A stretch of DNA of 64,000 nucleotides from Nocardioides sp. zg-1230 (GCF_013155335.1 NZ_JABJQZ010000004.1:248001-312000); one strand, 5' to 3'. Shown: positions 1 to 11,900, counted from the first letter of the stretch. Numbers and translations: made by a program. Notes: generated by a model not told the origin, from the sequence alone.

Positions 1-1723
1 GGAGCGCGACCGCCGCCTCGGTGCGCAGGGCCACCACCGCGGCGGCCGGCGCGGCGACGTCGCAGGTGCCGATCCGGAGGGCGTCGCTGGTGGGCAGGCC
101 GGCGAGGAACAGCTCGGGGTGGGGGTTGTCGGAGGTGAACCGAGCGCCGGCGCTGAGCACGACGCCGTCGAGGTCGACGACCAAGGGCTGCACGAGGCCG
201 ACCCCGGGCTCGCGCAGCGCAGCGGCGAGCCGCTCGGCGATCGGTTGGCGCGGTGGCATCGCCTCGGGCCGCACCAGTACCACGGTGCTGCCGGTCGCCT
301 GCGCGACACCGACGTTGGTGGCGACGGACATGGACACCGGGGCGGGGACCGAGACGAAGCGGGCGCCGGGGATGACCGCGGCGATCGACGCGGCCAGGAC
401 GTGGTGCGCGCGACGCATCCGGACCCCGACGAGCACCAGCTCAGACCCCTCGCGCGGCACCGAGCCGAGCCACTCCACGGTGCGCCGCGGCTCCGGCCCC
501 AGCGGCATGACGTGGCTGACGAGCGACTCGTCCGTCTCGCGGGTCGCCGCGGCGTCCCAGTCGACGAGCTGGCGCTCGAGGACGACGGAGTCCCAGTCGT
601 CGCCGAAGCCGGGCTGCGGGGTCTCCGGGCGCCGGAGGACGGGTACGTCGACCGCGAGCGGCTCGTGGTCGCGGGTGAGCCGCAGCACGAGGTCGCGCTC
701 CACCGCCCCGTCGAGGCCCTCGTCGAAACCGCCGACGTCCTTGACCGCGTCGCGCCGCAGCAGCGCGGTGGCGAGGTCGACCGGGCGTCCGCCCAGGAGC
801 TCGTGCCGCGACCGGGCGACCGCCCCTGCACCGGCGACCACTGCCGCCGCCCCGCTCTGGTGGGCGTGCGCCAGCAGGTCGCCGAGCATGTCGGGGAGCC
901 ACTCCCGTCCGAGCGGCAGGAAGGCGACGTGCTCGGCGGTGCCGTGCTCGAGGGCCACGTTGAGGGCCCGGGCCGCCCCGCAGCGCGACTCGCGCACGAC
1001 GGTGATGCGGTCGTCGAAGGCCGCGACTCCCTGGAGCACGGCTGCGGTGTCGTCGGCCGACCCGCGGTCCACGGCCACGAGGTGCCAGTCGGTGAAGGTC
1101 TGGGCCTGCAGCGAGGCCACCGTCTGGTGGACGAGCGGGCCGGCGTCCTGCGCGGCCATCACGACGGTCACCGCGGGCGAGGTGCCCAGAGCGGTGGGGA
1201 GCGCGGGGGTGGGCCCGACGAGCTGCGGACGCTCCCTCACGACCTCCTCGCGCCACTGGGTCGCGGCCTCGATGGCGGCCGCACGGTAGGTGGCCCAGGA
1301 GACCTTGCGGGGCAGGATGCGGGTGGGCAGCGGCGTACCGGGGCCGGAGGCGGACAGCCAGTAGGACAGCGCGCCGTAGGGATGGTGCCGGGCCTCGGGG
1401 TAGGCCGCGAAGACGATCCGCGGGTCGACCAGCGGGTGGGGCGCGATGCGGTTGCGGCGACGGCGCTCGGCGACGTACCAGAGAACGGGGTGCTGGCCGG
1501 CTCGCTGCCACGAGCGGCGGCGCCCGATCCACTGGGCCTCGAAGAGCGGGTGGGGCGAGACGTCGCCTGCCTCGACGACGGCGCGGGCCGCCTCGAGGGG
1601 CGAGCCGAAGGTGGTGCCGAGCTGGGCGGCGACGTAGTCGACGTCGACGAGCCCGGAGGCGACCATCACCTCGGCGGCGTCGTCGAGCCGCACCTGGCTC
1701 GGGCGGCGACGCTCACCGCGCAT
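1..1723 (-). CDS. Family 2 glycosyltransferase (3' end cut by window)
   Basis: Open reading frame from an ATG at 1723 that runs off the low-coordinate edge, so the C-terminus is missing. After about 190 residues without a recognised domain comes a GT-A fold start (SPAVTVVMAAQDAGP, then VASLQAQTFTDWHLVAVDRG), the usual beta-strand and nucleotide-sugar region of family 2 glycosyltransferases. A second GT-like stretch (ELVLVGVRMRRAHHVLAASI onward) may be a second domain. The start overlaps the stop of the upstream RgpF-like gene by 11 nt (ATGCGCGGTGA), so the two are translationally coupled. Probable role, inferred from family and neighbour: adding sugars to a rhamnose-containing surface polymer. 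The exact donor and acceptor cannot be read from sequence. Confidence 0.85.
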   Translation of the reverse strand, partial: MRGERRRPSQVRLDDAAEVMVASGLVDVDYVAAQLGTTFGSPLEAARAVVEAGDVSPHPLFEAQWIGRRRSWQRAGQHPVLWYVAERRRRNRIAPHPLVDPRIVFAAYPEARHHPYGALSYWLSASGPGTPLPTRILPRKVSWATYRAAAIEAATQWREEVVRERPQLVGPTPALPTALGTSPAVTVVMAAQDAGPLVHQTVASLQAQTFTDWHLVAVDRGSADDTAAVLQGVAAFDDRITVVRESRCGAARALNVALEHGTAEHVAFLPLGREWLPDMLGDLLAHAHQSGAAAVVAGAGAVARSRHELLGGRPVDLATALLRRDAVKDVGGFDEGLDGAVERDLVLRLTRDHEPLAVDVPVLRRPETPQPGFGDDWDSVVLERQLVDWDAAATRETDESLVSHVMPLGPEPRRTVEWLGSVPREGSELVLVGVRMRRAHHVLAASIAAVIPGARFVSVPAPVSMSVATNVGVAQATGSTVVLVRPEAMPPRQPIAERLAAALREPGVGLVQPLVVDLDGVVLSAGARFTSDNPHPELFLAGLPTSDALRIGTCDVAAPAAAVVALRTEAAVAL

Positions 1724-2657
1724 CGGAGTACCTCACCCTCGGGAAGAGGGGCTCGAGGGCCAGCGGAGTAGGTAGGAGCCGTTCGGTGTCGCGCAGCGGG
1801 TAGTACTGCGCGGTCTCCTCGAGGAACTCACGCACGCCCTCGAAGCGCTGGGGATACCGGCGCTCGCACAGCTCGAGCAGGCGCTTGGCGTCGAGGTTGT
1901 AGGGGTCGTAGCGCAGGGTGTCGATCTTGACGTAGGGGAGCCGGGCGTCGTCGAGCACCCGGTCGGCCAGGCTGCGCGCCGGGTTCCACGGCTCGTTGGC
2001 CCGCTCGCGCCACTCGCGGACCTCGGCGCGGGTGCGCGGGAAGTGGGAGCGGTGGGCGGCCCACCAGCGCATCCGCTCGCGGGCGATGCGACGGTCCTCG
2101 GGGGTCTCGACGAAGTAGGTGTCGGAGACGAAGCCCGCCTCGTAGAGCCGGCGGGACATGCCGACCTCGTAGCGCCGGATCACCTGGCGGCGCTTGGAGA
2201 TCGGCTCCATCTCCTCCCAGAAGGTCGTGAACGCTCGCGAGCCGACCACCCACGGCCGGAAGGCGATGAAGAAGGACTGGATGTGCGGCGCGACGCGCTC
2301 GGCCCCCGTCAGGCCCCAGAAGTCGCAGGGCCGGGTGGCCATCTCGGTGAAGACGGGCTCGTAGGAGTCGAGGGCGAAGACGTAGGTGTCGTTGCACACC
2401 ACCACCTCGTCGTACGCCGTCAGGTCGCCGGCGGCGTCGAGGCCGACCTTGTAGCTGAAGAAGTCGTAGCCGTAGTTGGCCCGCTCCACCAGGACCGCCC
2501 GCTCGGCCAGCCAGGCGCGCGCGGAGTCCTGCAGGCTGGCCGTCGTGCACACCAGCAGCGTGTCGACCGACGCGGCCAGTGCCTCCACCTGACCACGCAC
2601 GTGGGGCCGAAGCTCCCCGGCGACGTCGTAGTGCGCCATCACGGCCAGTCTGGACAC
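1713..2657 (-). CDS. Rhamnan synthesis F (RgpF-like) family protein
   Basis: 314 residues. Matches the RgpF/rhamnan synthesis F family by its layout: MSRLAVMAHYDVAGE start, then RANYGYDFFSYKVGL, VCNDTYVFAL and a DFWGLTGAERVAPHIQSFFI block, all typical of these glycosyltransferase-like proteins of surface polysaccharide assembly. No signal peptide or membrane segment, so it should act on the cytoplasmic face. It is the first gene of a pair read away from amt; the second is the GT2 gene it overlaps by 11 nt. The start ATG at 2657 lies about 170 bp from the divergent amt gene. Confidence 0.82.
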   Translation of the reverse strand: MSRLAVMAHYDVAGELRPHVRGQVEALAASVDTLLVCTTASLQDSARAWLAERAVLVERANYGYDFFSYKVGLDAAGDLTAYDEVVVCNDTYVFALDSYEPVFTEMATRPCDFWGLTGAERVAPHIQSFFIAFRPWVVGSRAFTTFWEEMEPISKRRQVIRRYEVGMSRRLYEAGFVSDTYFVETPEDRRIARERMRWWAAHRSHFPRTRAEVREWRERANEPWNPARSLADRVLDDARLPYVKIDTLRYDPYNLDAKRLLELCERRYPQRFEGVREFLEETAQYYPLRDTERLLPTPLALEPLFPRVRYSDAR

Positions 2658-2694
2658 GGCCGAACACTAACAAGGCGGCCTCCGGGGCCGATCC

Positions 2695-2742
2695 GTTCAC
2701 ACACCCGTAACACGACGACCCATTCCGTTGCGTGCATGCAAC
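2695..2742. promoter_or_regulatory. Candidate nitrogen-control region upstream of amt
   Basis: The 170-bp divergent gap holds TTCAC at 2696-2700 and GTAAC at 2707-2711 separated by 6 nt, reminiscent of GlnR half-sites (GTNAC-N6-GAAAC), followed by an inverted repeat GTTGC-N6-GCAAC at 2727-2742. Actinobacterial amt-glnK-glnD operons are normally under GlnR or AmtR. The match is imperfect, so this is only a candidate operator. Confidence 0.3.
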
Positions 2743-2826
2743 ATCCGTCGCAGCCCGGTGAAACCTCGCCCGCACAGGCTGCGGGTCATCACGTGGGCAC
2801 CGGCATGACAGCGGCGTCATCGCCCG

Positions 2827-4529
<1,703 letters not shown>

Positions 4530-4544
4530 TGGGCGGGCGTCTCG

Positions 4545-4623
4545 GGGACCACGCATGAGCACCCCACGTCGTTCCTCTCCTCCGCTTCGCTCCTCCGAGC
4601 AACGACGCAGGGACCCCGCATGA
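4545..4623 (+). repeat. 65-bp repeat-flanked hairpin insert before glnD, with mini-ORF
   Basis: GGGACCACGCATGA (4545-4558) recurs as GGGACCCCGCATGA (4610-4623), 65 nt apart. Between them lies an inverted repeat CGTCGTT (4567-4573) / AACGACG (4601-4607) around a CTCCGCTTCGCTCC core. The first repeat supplies ATG 4555, opening a 22-codon frame (MSTPRRSSPP...) whose TGA overlaps the glnD ATG. This could be a small REP-like element with a target duplication, or a coupled leader ORF. Confidence 0.5.
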
Positions 4624-6842
4624 CCGCAGCAGATCGACACACCAGGGCCACCTCGGCCGACGAGCTCTGCCGGGAGGCGTACGCCGCCTCCGGCGGGCCC
4701 GTCACCGGGGTGGCCCTGGTCGCCGTCGGGGGCTACGGTCGGGGCGAGCTCGCCCCGCACTCCGACCTCGACGTCGTCCTCGTCCACGAGGACGGACTGG
4801 ACCTGGGTGGGCTGGGCGCCACCCTGTGGTACCCGCTGTGGGACTCCGGTCGACGCCTCGACCACTCGGTCCGCTCGATGACCGAGGTGCTCGAGGCGGC
4901 GGCCGACCTGCGGGTCGCGCTGGGTCTGCTCGACGCCCGCCACCTCGCCGGCGACCCGGGGCTCAGCCTCCGGCTGCGTACGACGATGCTCGCCGACTGG
5001 CGCCGGCAGGCCCGCACCCGACTGCCGGAGCTGAAGGCGATGACCCTCAAGCGCCACGACGTCACCGGGGAGCTCGGGCACGCCTCGGTGCCCGACGTCA
5101 AGGAAGCCGAGGGAGGCCTGCGCGACGCCGGCGTGCTGAAGGCGATCGAGGCCAGCTGGCTCGTCGACGCCTCCACCCCGGCGCTCGAGGCGGCGCGGCA
5201 GATGCTCCTCGACGTCCGCGACGAGGTGCAGGACCTCGCCGGACGGCCCGCCGACCGCATCGCCCCCGAGATGTGGGGACCGCTGGCAGACCGCCTGGGG
5301 CTCGCCGACGCCGAGGCGGCCCAGCGCCACGTCCGCTCGCTCGGGCGGCGCATCGGACACCTGTCCCGCCTGGCGTGGCGGCGCACGGACGCCGTGATGG
5401 CCCGACCGACGGGCGAACGCGACCGCCGGACGCCCGCGCTGGAGCGGATCGCTCCCGGCATCGCCCTCTCCCGCGGTGAGGTGGTCCTCGACGCCGGCAC
5501 CCGGCCCGGCGACGACCCCACCCTGCTGCTCCGCGCCGCGGCGGAGGCCGCGAGCCGCGACGCCGTGCTCGCCCCGACCACCGCCGCCCGCCTCGTGCGC
5601 GAAGGTGCTCCGCTGCCCGTGCCGTGGCCGGCGCCCGCCCGTGACGCGCTGGTCCGGCTGCTCGCCAGCGGACCGGGGCTGCTGCCCGTCTGGGAGACCC
5701 TCGACGAGGTCGAGGGCATCGAGACGTTCCTGCCCGAGTGGGAGCAGATCCGGCTGCTGCCGCACGCCTCGGCGATCCACCGCTTCACCGTCGACCGGCA
5801 CGTGGTAGAGACGTGCGCGGAGGCCGGCGCGCTGATCCGCACCGTCCGCCGACCCGACCTGCTCCTGGTCGCGGCGCTGCTGCACGACATCGGTAAGGGC
5901 TCGCTCCAGGACCACTCGGTGGCCGGCGAGCCGCTGGCCCGCAAGGTCGTGGCGCGGATGGGCTTCACCGACCTCGACGCCGAGGTGGTCGCCTCCCTCG
6001 TGCGGTGGCACCTGCTCCTCGCGGACCTCGCGACCACCCGCGACCCCGACGACCCGGCCACCACGGCCGAGCTGCTCACCCACGTCCCCGACGCGGCCAG
6101 CCTCGAGCTCCTGCGCGCCCTCACCGAGGCCGACGCCCGGGCCGCCTCGCCCGCGGCGTGGACGACCTGGCGGGCGACCCTGGTCGACCGGCTCGTCTCC
6201 CGGGCCGGTCATGCCCTCGGCGCCGAGATGACCCACGTCGCCCCGGCCGGGTCGCTGACGATCCCCGACGCCGTACGACGTGACCCCGCCGCCGTCTCGG
6301 TCACCATCACCCCGCACGAGGTGGGCGCGACCGTCACCGTGGTCGCGGCCGACCGCGTCGGCCTGCTCGCCGACGTCGCCGGCGGCCTGGCGGCGCTGCG
6401 GGTGCCGGTGCACGCCGCCCGGGCCTGGGCGCAGGTCGACGCCGACGGCGAGTGGGGCGTCAGCGCGTGGGAGGTGCCCGACGCCTACCTCGACGCCACC
6501 GTCGTCCGCGAGCGCATCCGCCGCGTCGTCGAGGGCACCCAGCGCCTCCCCGAGCTGCCCGCGCGACCGGACGGCGAGCTGCCGCCCATCGTGGAGGTCC
6601 GCCCGGACGCCTCACGCGCCTCGCTGGTGCTCGAGATCCGCACCTCCGACCGCCCCGGCGTGGTCCACCGCGTGCTCACCACCCTCGCCGGGCTCGGGCT
6701 GACCGTGGCCTCGGCCCACGTCTCCACCCTCGGGCCGCAGGCGGTGGACGTGTTCTACGTGCAGGAGGTCGGGGGAGTGCGCCCGACGGAGGAGCGTGCC
6801 GCGGCCGCCGCCCACGCCGTACGCACGGCACTCGGGGGCTGA
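4620..6842 (+). CDS. glnD: PII uridylyl/adenylyltransferase and deuridylylase GlnD
   Basis: 740 residues, shorter than the roughly 890 of E. coli, as is usual in actinobacteria with a reduced N-terminus. Domains in order: nucleotidyltransferase with VGGYGRGELAPHSDLDVV (catalytic Asp49 and Asp51); a linking PII-UTase region; an HD phosphohydrolase centre with LLHDIGKGS (His422-Asp423); and two C-terminal ACT domains (around VVAADRVGLLADVAG and IRTSDRPGVVHRVL) that sense glutamine. It modifies and demodifies Tyr51 of the PII protein encoded just upstream. ATG 4620 is preceded by no strong Shine-Dalgarno and may rely on coupling from the mini-ORF. Confidence 0.95.
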   Translation: MTAADRHTRATSADELCREAYAASGGPVTGVALVAVGGYGRGELAPHSDLDVVLVHEDGLDLGGLGATLWYPLWDSGRRLDHSVRSMTEVLEAAADLRVALGLLDARHLAGDPGLSLRLRTTMLADWRRQARTRLPELKAMTLKRHDVTGELGHASVPDVKEAEGGLRDAGVLKAIEASWLVDASTPALEAARQMLLDVRDEVQDLAGRPADRIAPEMWGPLADRLGLADAEAAQRHVRSLGRRIGHLSRLAWRRTDAVMARPTGERDRRTPALERIAPGIALSRGEVVLDAGTRPGDDPTLLLRAAAEAASRDAVLAPTTAARLVREGAPLPVPWPAPARDALVRLLASGPGLLPVWETLDEVEGIETFLPEWEQIRLLPHASAIHRFTVDRHVVETCAEAGALIRTVRRPDLLLVAALLHDIGKGSLQDHSVAGEPLARKVVARMGFTDLDAEVVASLVRWHLLLADLATTRDPDDPATTAELLTHVPDAASLELLRALTEADARAASPAAWTTWRATLVDRLVSRAGHALGAEMTHVAPAGSLTIPDAVRRDPAAVSVTITPHEVGATVTVVAADRVGLLADVAGGLAALRVPVHAARAWAQVDADGEWGVSAWEVPDAYLDATVVRERIRRVVEGTQRLPELPARPDGELPPIVEVRPDASRASLVLEIRTSDRPGVVHRVLTTLAGLGLTVASAHVSTLGPQAVDVFYVQEVGGVRPTEERAAAAAHAVRTALGG

Positions 6843-6878
6843 GCCGGGCAGCCGGGCTCGGTGGCCGAGCGGACGGCT

Positions 6879-6897
6879 GGGCTCGTCGGCTGAGCCC
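6879..6897 (+). terminator. Weak hairpin after glnD
   Basis: GGGCTC / GAGCCC arms with a 7-nt loop, 36 nt after the glnD stop and just before the ffh promoter. The stem is short with no U tract, so terminator function is uncertain. Confidence 0.35.
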
Positions 6898-6914
6898 GGA
6901 CGGGGTGCGGCCGT

Positions 6915-6920
6915 TAGTCT
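6915..6920 (+). promoter_or_regulatory. Probable -10 box of ffh
   Basis: TAGTCT fits the TANNNT actinobacterial -10 and lies 64 nt before the ffh GTG, after the glnD terminator-like hairpin. No convincing -35 is visible. Confidence 0.4.
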
Positions 6921-6984
6921 TGGTCGTCGTAGCAGACTCTGATCCGCCCTGATCCACCACCGATGCGAGGGACAGACCCACACC

Positions 6985-8583
6985 GTGTTCGCCACACTCT
7001 CCGACCGCCTTGCCGACACCTTCAAGAACCTCCGCGGCAAGGGCCGGCTCTCCGAGGCCGACATCGACGCCACTGCGCGCGAGATCCGCATCGCGCTGCT
7101 CGAGGCCGACGTCGCGCTGCCGGTGGTGAAGGAGTTCGTCGGTGCGGTGAAGGAGCGGGCCCGCTCGGAGGAGGTCAGCGGGGCCCTCAACCCGGCGCAG
7201 CAGATCATCAAGATCGTCCACGAGGAGCTCGTGACGATCCTCGGCGGCGAGACCCGCCGCCTGCGCTACGCGAAGAGCGGACCGACTGTCATCATGCTCG
7301 CTGGCCTCCAGGGTGCCGGCAAGACGACGCTCGCGGCCAAGCTCGCGCTGTGGCTCAAGGACCAGGACAAGACGCCGATGCTCGTCGCGGCCGACCTCCA
7401 GCGCCCCAACGCCGTCCAGCAGCTGCAGGTCAACGGCGAGCGGGTCGGCGTCCCCGTCTTCGCCCCCGAGCCCGGCAACGCCCAGGGAGTCGAGCACGGC
7501 GGGGACCCGGTCGACGTGGCGCGCAGGTCGATCGAAGAGGCGAAGCGCAAGCTCCACGACGTCGTCATCATCGACACCGCCGGTCGCCTCGGCGTCGACG
7601 CCGAGCTGATGAAGCAGGCGGCCGACATCCGCGACGCCGTCCAGCCCGACGAGGTGCTCTTCGTCGTCGACGCGATGATCGGCCAGGACGCGGTCACCAC
7701 CGCGCAGGCGTTCCTCGACGGCGTCGGCTACGACGGTGTGGTGCTCACCAAGCTCGACGGTGACGCCCGCGGTGGTGCCGCGCTGTCGATCCGCTCGATC
7801 ACCGGCAAGCCGGTCATGTTCGCCTCCAGCGGCGAGAAGATGACCGACTTCGACCTCTTCCACCCCGACCGGATGGCCTCGCGCATCCTCGACATGGGCG
7901 ACATGCTCACCCTGATCGAGCAGGCGGAGAAGGCCTTCGACTCCGAGCAGTCGCTGAAGGCCGCAGAGAAGCTCGCCACCAAGGGCGGCTTCACGCTGGA
8001 GGACTTCCTCCAGCAGATGATGCAGATCCGCAAGCTCGGCTCGATGACCAAGATCATGGGGATGCTGCCCGGCATGGGGCAGTTCCGCGACCAGCTCGAG
8101 AACTTCGACGAGCGCGAGATCGACCGCATCCAGGCCATCATCCAGTCGATGACGCCGGCCGAGCGCGACAACCCGAAGATCATCGACGGCTCGCGCCGTG
8201 CCCGCATCGCCGCCGGCTCCGGACGTCAGGTCTCCGACGTCAACCAGCTCGTCGACCGCTTCTTCGAGGCGCGCAAGATGATGGAGCAGATGGCCCGTGG
8301 CGGCGGTGTGCCCGGGATGCCCGGGATGCCCGGCATGCCGGGGCTCGGCGGCGGCAAGCGGGCCGGCGCCCGCCAGGCCGCGCAGGGCGGCAAGGGCAAG
8401 AAGGGCAAGAAGCGCGTCTCGGGCAACCCCGCCAAGGCCGCGCAGCAGAAGGAGCAGCAGAAGGCCGCGTCGGCGGAGAAGTCCGCGAACCCCTTCGGCA
8501 ACCCCGACGGTGCCGAGGTCGACTACGAGAAGGCCGCCGAGCAGCTCAACCTGCCCAAGGACTTCTCCCAGTTCCTCAAGTGA
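6985..8583 (+). CDS. ffh: Signal recognition particle protein Ffh (SRP54)
   Basis: 532 residues. N domain (helical, 1-90), G domain with P-loop GLQGAGKTT at about 107-115, DTAGRL, and TKLDGDARGGAALS; then the methionine-rich M domain (LQQMMQIRKLGSMTKIMGML, QFRDQLENFDEREIDRI) that binds 4.5S RNA and signal sequences. The C-terminal tail holds (GMP)n repeats followed by Lys-rich stretches, common in actinobacterial Ffh. It targets ribosome-nascent chains of membrane and exported proteins to FtsY. The last bases overlap the next gene (GTGA). Start GTG 6985 gives the expected VFATLSDRLADTFKNLRGKG N-terminus. Confidence 0.97.
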   Translation: MFATLSDRLADTFKNLRGKGRLSEADIDATAREIRIALLEADVALPVVKEFVGAVKERARSEEVSGALNPAQQIIKIVHEELVTILGGETRRLRYAKSGPTVIMLAGLQGAGKTTLAAKLALWLKDQDKTPMLVAADLQRPNAVQQLQVNGERVGVPVFAPEPGNAQGVEHGGDPVDVARRSIEEAKRKLHDVVIIDTAGRLGVDAELMKQAADIRDAVQPDEVLFVVDAMIGQDAVTTAQAFLDGVGYDGVVLTKLDGDARGGAALSIRSITGKPVMFASSGEKMTDFDLFHPDRMASRILDMGDMLTLIEQAEKAFDSEQSLKAAEKLATKGGFTLEDFLQQMMQIRKLGSMTKIMGMLPGMGQFRDQLENFDEREIDRIQAIIQSMTPAERDNPKIIDGSRRARIAAGSGRQVSDVNQLVDRFFEARKMMEQMARGGGVPGMPGMPGMPGLGGGKRAGARQAAQGGKGKKGKKRVSGNPAKAAQQKEQQKAASAEKSANPFGNPDGAEVDYEKAAEQLNLPKDFSQFLK

Positions 8584-8942
8584 CTTCGACCCTGGTTGTC
8601 GACGGCGCCAACGTCGTCGGCTCGGTGCCCGACGGCTGGTGGAAGGACCGCGCGGGTGCGGCGCGGCGGCTGCACGAGCGGCTCCTGGTCGCCGACACGT
8701 CGTACGACGAGATCGTGCTGGTGCTGGAGGGGAAGGCCAAGAGCGGCGTCCGGGCCGGCCGGGACGCCCACGTCCGCACCGTGCACGCGGCCCGCGACGG
8801 GGATGCCGAGATCCGGGAGCAGGCGCGTCGCGCGGGCGAGGCGGGTGGCCAGGTGGTCGTGGTGACCGCGGACCGGGCGCTCGCGGCCAACGTCGCACCG
8901 GCCCAGGTGCTCAGCCCGTCCTGGCTGCTCGACCGGCTCTGA
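8580..8942 (+). CDS. NYN-domain (PIN-like) putative ribonuclease
   Basis: 120 residues. The N-terminal STLVVDGANVVGS and the later VVVVTADRALAAN are NYN/PIN-like motifs carrying the acidic metal-binding residues of this nuclease fold; the length fits a single minimal NYN domain. No targeting signal. GTG 8580 overlaps the ffh stop by four bases, so it is co-translated with ffh. Family members are thought to process RNA; the substrate here is unknown. It is convergent with the giant secreted protein, only 9 bp apart. Confidence 0.82.
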   Translation: MTSTLVVDGANVVGSVPDGWWKDRAGAARRLHERLLVADTSYDEIVLVLEGKAKSGVRAGRDAHVRTVHAARDGDAEIREQARRAGEAGGQVVVVTADRALAANVAPAQVLSPSWLLDRL

Positions 8943-8951
8943 CCCCGCTGC

Positions 8952-11900
8952 TCAGTGGGCTCCGCGCCCGCCGCCGCGGGTGAGTCCGACCCCGCGGACG
9001 ACGGGCAGGGACGTCGACGTCGCGGACAGGTGCACGGCGTACTGCACGTAGCGACCCTCGAGCCCGACGTCGACCCCGGGCCGCACCAGCCGCCAGTCCG
9101 ACCACGTGCCGTCCGGGTCCGGGCGGTCGCCGGTCCGGATCCGCACCAGGATCCGGGCACCCGCCGGCTCGGCGGAGTCGAGGGCCAGCCGCGTCCAGGT
9201 CGCCTTGCGCCCGGAGTCGACGACCCGCGACGTGTAGGTGCCCGATCCCCGCCCGCTGAGGGTGAGGGAGCCCAGCCCCCGGTCGTCGAGCCGCATCCGG
9301 TCGTCGGTCCTGCCGGTGCGGAAGTCCTCCGCCGTGAACATCGCCAGGCCGGGCGCGAGCGACCGGAACCGCGTCGTCCGGGCGCGTGCGGCGTTGCCGG
9401 CGCCGTCGCGCGACCCGACCCGCACCGTGTGGGCGCGGCGCGGTGCGAGGTCCGTCACCACCACGACGTGGCGGCGCGTCAGCCGGTCGTCGAGCCCGAT
9501 GCCGCGCGCGGTGCGGCCCGCCTGGCGGTAGGTCACGCGCGAGGTCGAGGGCTCGTCCGTGCGCCAGGTGATGCGGGCCGTGCCGTCGGTCATCGGCCGT
9601 ACGCGGACGTCGCTGATCCGGGGGGCACGGAGGTCCGCGCCGGGCGTCGTGAAGGTCGCGGGTGCCGCGCCGCTCGCCGGCCACCGGACGACGTCGCCGT
9701 CGGTCCCGCGCGACTGCACCACGTAGTGGTACCGCGTCGCGGGGGCGAGCCCGTCGAGCTCGGCGAGGTGCTCGGTGGTGCTCCCGTTCACGACCACCGC
9801 CTCGTCCAGGTCCGTGGGGGAGGTGCCGAGCCGCACCACCGTCGTCCCCGGGTCGGTCGTGGTCCACGTGAGCGAGGTCGTGCCCGTGTCGTCCGTCGTG
9901 GCCCTCGTGGCGGTGACCAGGTTGGTGCCGCCCGCCGGGGTGTACGTCGCCTGGTGGGCACCGCCGACGGCGGGGAACACGGCGTACTGCTGGCCCTTGA
10001 CCGTCATCGTGGTGAACGGCACCGCCGTGCCACTGCGGGTGACGGCGCTGAGGGTGGCGCCCCCCGGACCCGTGGTGGGCAGCATGGCCGTGAGGCCGGT
10101 CGCGCCGACGCCGACGCCGATCGTGAACGAGAGCGTGCCTCCGCTCCACGACAACCCGGAGAAGGACGAGGCGTTGCGGCCGTCGGTCCACGTCAGCAGC
10201 TGGCGGGCGGCGATCACCGGCACGTTGCGTGCCTGCGCCGACGCCAGCACCTGGGTGTCCTCGAACGTCGAGGCCGCGTCGGTGTGGAGGTTGGCGGTGA
10301 ACGCGCCGTAGTAGCCCTGGCTGCCGAGCGCGCGGTCGAGCAGGGTGTTCGGGGTGAACGGGTAGCTCTGCCCGGACTCGTCGGTCATGTTCGTGTTGGC
10401 CTGGAAGACGTCGATCATCGATCCGTCGGTGTCGGTGAACCGCATCGGCATGCCGGAGCCGTTCATGAAGCCGGGCCGGTCGGCGATCCACGAGCCGGGG
10501 TAGTAGTAGTAGTTGGTGTCGAGGCGGATCCCGGAGGCGAGCTCGGCCTTCGGCTGGGACACCCAGTCGCTCCACACGATGCAGTGGAAGCGGCTGGTCG
10601 TCGGCGAGGGCAGGGAGGTGTACTTCGCGCGCCACGTCCCGAGCTGGCTGGTGTAGGTGTCCTCCAGGCCCTGGTACGACGTGAAGTTGGTGCAGTTGTT
10701 CTGCGGGTGCAGCCCGACCTCGAAGCCCTGCGTCTGGAAGCCGGCCGCCTGCGCGTTCGTCATCGGGGTGCTGGGGTAGATGTACGACGAGAAGCGTGGG
10801 CACTCCCACCGCGCCACGGAGCAGCCCGACGGGCTCGCGGCGGCGTAGGTGCTGAACCGACCGGGCGTGCCGCCGCTGCCGTGGTCGTCCCCGGTGGCGA
10901 CGACCACCGCCTTGTGGGTGCCGGGGAAGTACCAGAACCGGGGCACGGGCAACCGGTCGCGGGCCGTGACGGTCACGAGGTTGGCCAGCAGCCGCTGCTG
11001 CTCGTCGGCCTGGGGGATGTGCGCCTTGGCCAGGTCGACCCAGTCGGTGGCGCCGCTGCCGCCGAAGAAGAGGTCGTTCGACCGGTTCGGCGTGGCGCCG
11101 TCGCGGTTCTGCCCGGCCCAAGCGAGGTTGCCCTGGCGCGTGGCGATCACCGAGCGAGCGAGGTCGAACGCGAAGGTGGCGACCTGGCCACCATTGCTGC
11201 CGACGCTGCGCAACGTCACGGCCGGCAGCCCGGTGCTGGTCGTGGCGTTGGAGTACAGCGTCGCCACGGCGGTGGCGCCGTTGAGGGAGTAGCGGTCGGC
11301 GGACCCGTGGAACTGCATGGTCTCGGTGGTGATGCCCGCGCCGGGCTCGGTGGCGGCGTTGACGGCGAGGTAGCCGTCACCGACGGTGCCTGTCTGCGCC
11401 GTGATCCCGGCAAGGGCGTGCAGGCGGGTGTCCGGTCGCAGCGCGACGAGGTTGCCCCCGGCGTTCACCCAGCTGGTCAGGGCCGTCACCTGGGCGTCGG
11501 TGATCGCGACGTCTCCCAGGACGACGACGGCGTACGGCGCCAGCGCGGCGGCGTCGAGGGCGTTGACCCGGAGGTTGGCGAACTCGTTGAGCCCCTCGGC
11601 CCGCAGGATCTCGGTGAGGTACGCCGAGGACGGGTTGCCGTTGCTGGTCACCACGGCGATCGGCCCGCCGGGGCCGTCCGCGATCCCGGGCGGGGGCTCG
11701 CCGGCGGTCTGGAAGGACCACGACACCGGTGCCATGGTGTTGCCCGAGGTGTCGCGGGCGCCGCTCACCTCCACGGTGTAGGAGGACGTGTAGGTCAGGT
11801 CGGCGGCAGGCGTCAGCGTCATGGTCGAGGTGCCCACGTCGTACGCCGTCGTGGCCGGGACGGTCTGGCCGCCGGAGGTCCGGAGCGCCATCGAGACGCT

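Noticed and set aside
441-1532. 363-residue minus-strand frame
   Set aside because: Arg/Pro/Ala-rich shadow of the family 2 glycosyltransferase, which reads through in the other frame with recognisable motifs.
8294-8345. Microsatellite-like GGGATGCCC repeats
   Set aside because: They encode the GMPGMPGMP linker normal for actinobacterial Ffh.
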